Positions 61,140 to 64,000 of a stretch of DNA of 64,000 nucleotides are shown here, piece after piece. The stretch lies in NCBI GenBank assembly GCA_942159475.1, contig OW804096.1:102150194-102214193 (forward strand), written 5' to 3'. Every line of letters begins with the position of its first letter. The first letter of the stretch is position 1. Both the position numbers and the translations under genes were made by a program. The notes below the pieces were generated by a model. It ran no database searches and was not told where the DNA came from. It saw nothing but the letters and a program-made list of their open reading frames with translations. Source of the DNA: Sthenelais limicola (taxonomy: Eukaryota; Annelida; Polychaeta; Phyllodocida; Sigalionidae).

Positions 61140-61817
61140 GGGTTAGGGGGAGCATGAGGAAGAGGGGAGGGAGAGGGGGGAGGGGGAATCGGAGAGGGGA
61201 GGGGGAGCATGATTTTCTAATCAAACTTGAATGTATAATTAAAAAAGTTACTACCACTCTACCAAATGTAAAACAAATGTAAAATATGAAAAACATTATC
61301 ATGTAACAGCGACTTCATCATAAAAAACAAAACAAAATGTAATCCAAAATATATCAGGAAATCTGGGAAGATCAATTTAACACACCTCAGAGTAGTGCTG
61401 ACAGATCATATGCTATCCCCTTTTTCTCCTTTATGTAAGTGTATGCTTATTGAGAAATAAAAGTTCTATGACAATAATGAGGAAGAGGGGAGGGGGAGGG
61501 GGGGATCGGAGATAGGGTTGGGAGAGAAAAACAGGTATGAAAGACAGAGAAGAGGGGGAGGGAAAAGAGAAATAGGGGGAAGTATGGGGAGAGAGGGTGA
61601 CCGTCCTACATACAAAGGAGTGGGAGAGTGAAGAAGAGGGTATGGGAATAGGAGAGGGAGAGGGGGAGGGAAAGAAGAGGGGGGAAGAGAGGATGTAGGG
61701 GAAGGGAGAGAGGGGAGGGAGAGAAAGCGGGGAGGGAAGGCATGAGGAAGAGGGGAGGGAGAGAGGGGGAAGTGTGGCGAGAGAGGGTGACCGTCCGGAG
61801 GACGGGTATTTTGCTAG
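61140..61817 (+). mobile_element. Helitron 3' end with GA-rich body, rearranged
   Basis: Ends with hairpin CCGTCCGGAGGACGG (61791-61805) and CTAG 61814-61817 before host T. A second, incomplete end (GGTGACCGTCC at 61598) is joined directly to internal Helitron sequence (AGGAGTGGGAGAGTGAAGAA), so two copies or an internal deletion product are fused. About 61220-61470 is unrelated AT-rich DNA between GA-rich blocks. The 5' end is not seen. Confidence 0.6.
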
Positions 61818-62040
61818 TCATATAATAAACATCTAATATATTATATAATATAGGTTATTTCCATAAAAATACGAAGTAAAGAGAGTGGGGGAGTAGTGGG
61901 GCAGGGGGAGAGAAACAGGGAGAGAGATGGAAGAAAGAGAGAGGGAGCGAGAGAAAGGGTGTGTGTGGGGAGAGGGGGTGGACAAATATTAAAGGAGAGT
62001 AATTGTCCAAGTCAGAAGTTACTATAGTTTTGTCAGAAAT

Positions 62041-62716
62041 TGCAATATTCCTGACAAATAGAGGTAGGAACTCATTGCGATCCATTGCGATCTGTAACAA
62101 TCCATAACGAACAGGGCTCAACGAGCTATAGCAATCCATAGCGATGTGTAGCGATGTATAGCGATCCATATTTTAGCGGAACGGAATATACAATTGTAGT
62201 GAACCGCAGATTCGTGGGCACGAGTTTACGAAATTCCGGAAAGAATCACGAATACGAGGAGATTCGTTTGAACCTGGTTTATTTCCCAAAGGTATACAGT
62301 TACAAAGGTATTGTCACTGAAGCAAGGGTGCTTAAATTGAACAACAGAAGTATCTCGGTCCGCGGCGCGGCTCGAGTCCGTAGTGTTAAGCGAAGCCTGG
62401 ATCCCCTTGCGGAGGTAGTAGTATCCTCCGCCTACCGTCCGTCGGAGGGTGTCTGCAGTGTCGTCTGCACGGTGGTCGTATGTCGCCCCCTGACGGAACT
62501 GGCCGGAACTGGTGGTAGTCGTCTCCGGCGCTGGTAGAAGTGCCCCCGCTGTCGTAGCCTGGTTGGTGTTCGGCGATAGTCGACAGCCTCGCTGTATTCC
62601 GGGTGGCGAACCCACTACACAATGGTTTAGTGATTTATCGCTATTTTTTCCGCTAATTATTTTCCGCTAGTAGCGATGATAGCGATATATCGCTACTACC
62701 TATGAAACGACCCCCC
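62041..62716 (-). mobile_element. hAT-like terminus, right-facing copy, with GC-rich insert
   Basis: The right end (62690-62716) is the inverse of GGGGGTCGTTTCATAGG at 57112, preceded by many AGCGAT/ATCGCT words (62041-62165 and 62628-62700). Between them lies a GC-rich block (62340-62620) with ORFs on both strands (for example - 62615-62226) but no recognised domain; it may be another inserted element. Confidence 0.45.
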
Positions 62717-64000
62717 TGTACTATAAATCATATACCATTTTTTAATTGAAATAAAATTATCATACACTATTTTTACTCTGAATTATCTTTACATATGCCA
62801 GGTTACACTTACAGTTGTTTGGCAATTCGATTGGACAGGCCCTTGAAATAATAAGTATTTTTTGGTAACATAAAATCGCTTGAATATTTAAACTTCGACC
62901 ATAGGCCTACTGGGAAATCTATATTAAAAGATACTGTTGCGCGCGTAGCTTCGGATCTTTATGCTATTGGGCGGTGCATCGGGCCAGGGTGAATATATCT
63001 AGCTAGTGTTCATATGCGTTCGAATATACTCGGACTTCGGGGTATTGCCTCTCATGATGTTTAATATAGAACGTTATATTGTAGGAGACGATAGGCGATA
63101 TTGAATAGAGAGTCATGGTGATATATAGTAGCTGTAGGTTTCCGGTATGAACAACACAACACGATGAGTTTTAGTACGCCACTACTTGTGTATTGTATCT
63201 TATCCTGTACATAGATGCTAGGTTGATGTTAGTATAGACATTGAATCATATGAGATCTTATGAGACTCCTTCCCTGTATTCTTACGGTTGTTACTGCATG
63301 ACAATCCGAGATCAGTGTGGTATAATATATTGGTTCTAGCGCACATAGTGCGTCTAGTACGTCGTGGTATCTACTGCATATCTATATCCCAGTCTATATG
63401 AATGTCCCAAGTCTCTCCCCTTCTATCTCTCCACATATCCCAGTATTCCCCGTATATATACCCCGGGGGGGTTGAGTGTCGGGTATCCGTATTGGTGGAC
63501 CCTTTATCCTATGATACCTTTCCCTCCCTCTAGCCCCTCCCCTTCCCTTAGCGCATGCCTCAGTAAAAGAAACATGTCCTATCCTACTACCCACCCTACT
63601 GCCCTCTCGTGTTAACCACGGTTACTACACTACCCTTTTACTCGATAAGCAAGAAAAATCCCCCTAAAAAATTTTCGTCCCGACACTCGATAAATACAGC
63701 CATGAATACACATAATAATTCTAGGAGGTACACATCTTCCTCCCTTAACAATTAGAATCGCTTACGCGCACGCAAAATCCAAGATTCATGGTAGCTCATA
63801 AATACAATACATTCTCTTGCCTCTTGTAGTACATTTTTCCCGTCATCTTAACAATAAAATCGCCTACGCGCTCGTGTACAAATCTGAACGCACAAACTTG
63901 GTAATTATATAGGGGTAACTATGGGGTATGGGTTAAATTGGGCGTATTTTGTACCAACAAGCCATAAGCAATAGTAATATAAGATGTAAGTCAGGACAGG
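62717..64000. other. No gene recognised
   Basis: AT-rich right edge. A serine/proline-rich ORF (63364-63615) comes from CCCT-rich sequence and has no domain. Confidence 0.4.

Noticed and set aside
62226..62615. 129-codon ORF on - in a GC-rich block
   Set aside because: The opposite strand is open too (62154-62537). GC-rich sequence gives long ORFs by chance and no family is recognised.

Overview
The window is animal nuclear DNA: AT-rich, intron-rich, with low gene density and many transposons. Two single-copy metazoan genes are recognised exon by exon with GT-AG junctions and intact phase: a LanC-like glutathione-binding protein (LANCL2-like, + strand, coding 28058-43169, nine exons) and sterol 14-alpha-demethylase (CYP51, - strand, coding 47789-55623 plus at least one unresolved 5' exon). 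A first coding exon of a granulin-type secreted peptide lies on the - strand at 3523-3696. CYP51 argues against an insect or nematode, since known ecdysozoans lack sterol synthesis. Together with tRNA-derived SINEs, Helitrons and a tyrosine-recombinase retrotransposon, it suggests a marine invertebrate (echinoderm, hemichordate, cephalochordate or lophotrochozoan). The species cannot be named from the sequence.

Layout. 1-3.4 kb: Helitron copies and a 57-bp-stem hairpin. 3.5-3.7 kb: granulin exon. 3.7-15.6 kb: no gene recognised; holds a 21-bp minisatellite, a 1-kb inverted-repeat element, a 21-bp-stem hairpin and a tRNA-Lys-like SINE pair. 15.6-26.0 kb: one decayed Ngaro-like retrotransposon with its complete split-direct-repeat layout (A1-body-B1-A2-B2), invaded by at least two LINE fragments, a TTAA-flanked insert and a terminal-inverted-repeat element that splits repeat A2. 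26.7 kb: Helitron 3' end. 28.1-43.2 kb: LANCL2, whose introns hold a complete 864-bp non-autonomous Helitron, two more arrays of the 21-bp minisatellite, LINE and tRNA-like debris and diverged duplications. 43.2-47.8 kb: intergenic. 47.8-55.6 kb: CYP51, with a 0.5-kb tandem duplication and a 1.7-kb inverted-repeat element in its largest intron. 55.6-64 kb: repeats, a 13-bp minisatellite, Helitron 3' sequence and inverted copies of a hAT-like terminus.

The genes do not form a pathway: CYP51 is an ER sterol enzyme, LANCL2 a cytosolic or peripheral-membrane thiol protein, and granulin is secreted. The main novelty is in the mobile DNA. The best items are the split-direct-repeat element with its nested history, and a Helitron family whose 5' region carries a conserved CRE-like, kappaB-like and TATA cluster pointing out of the element.
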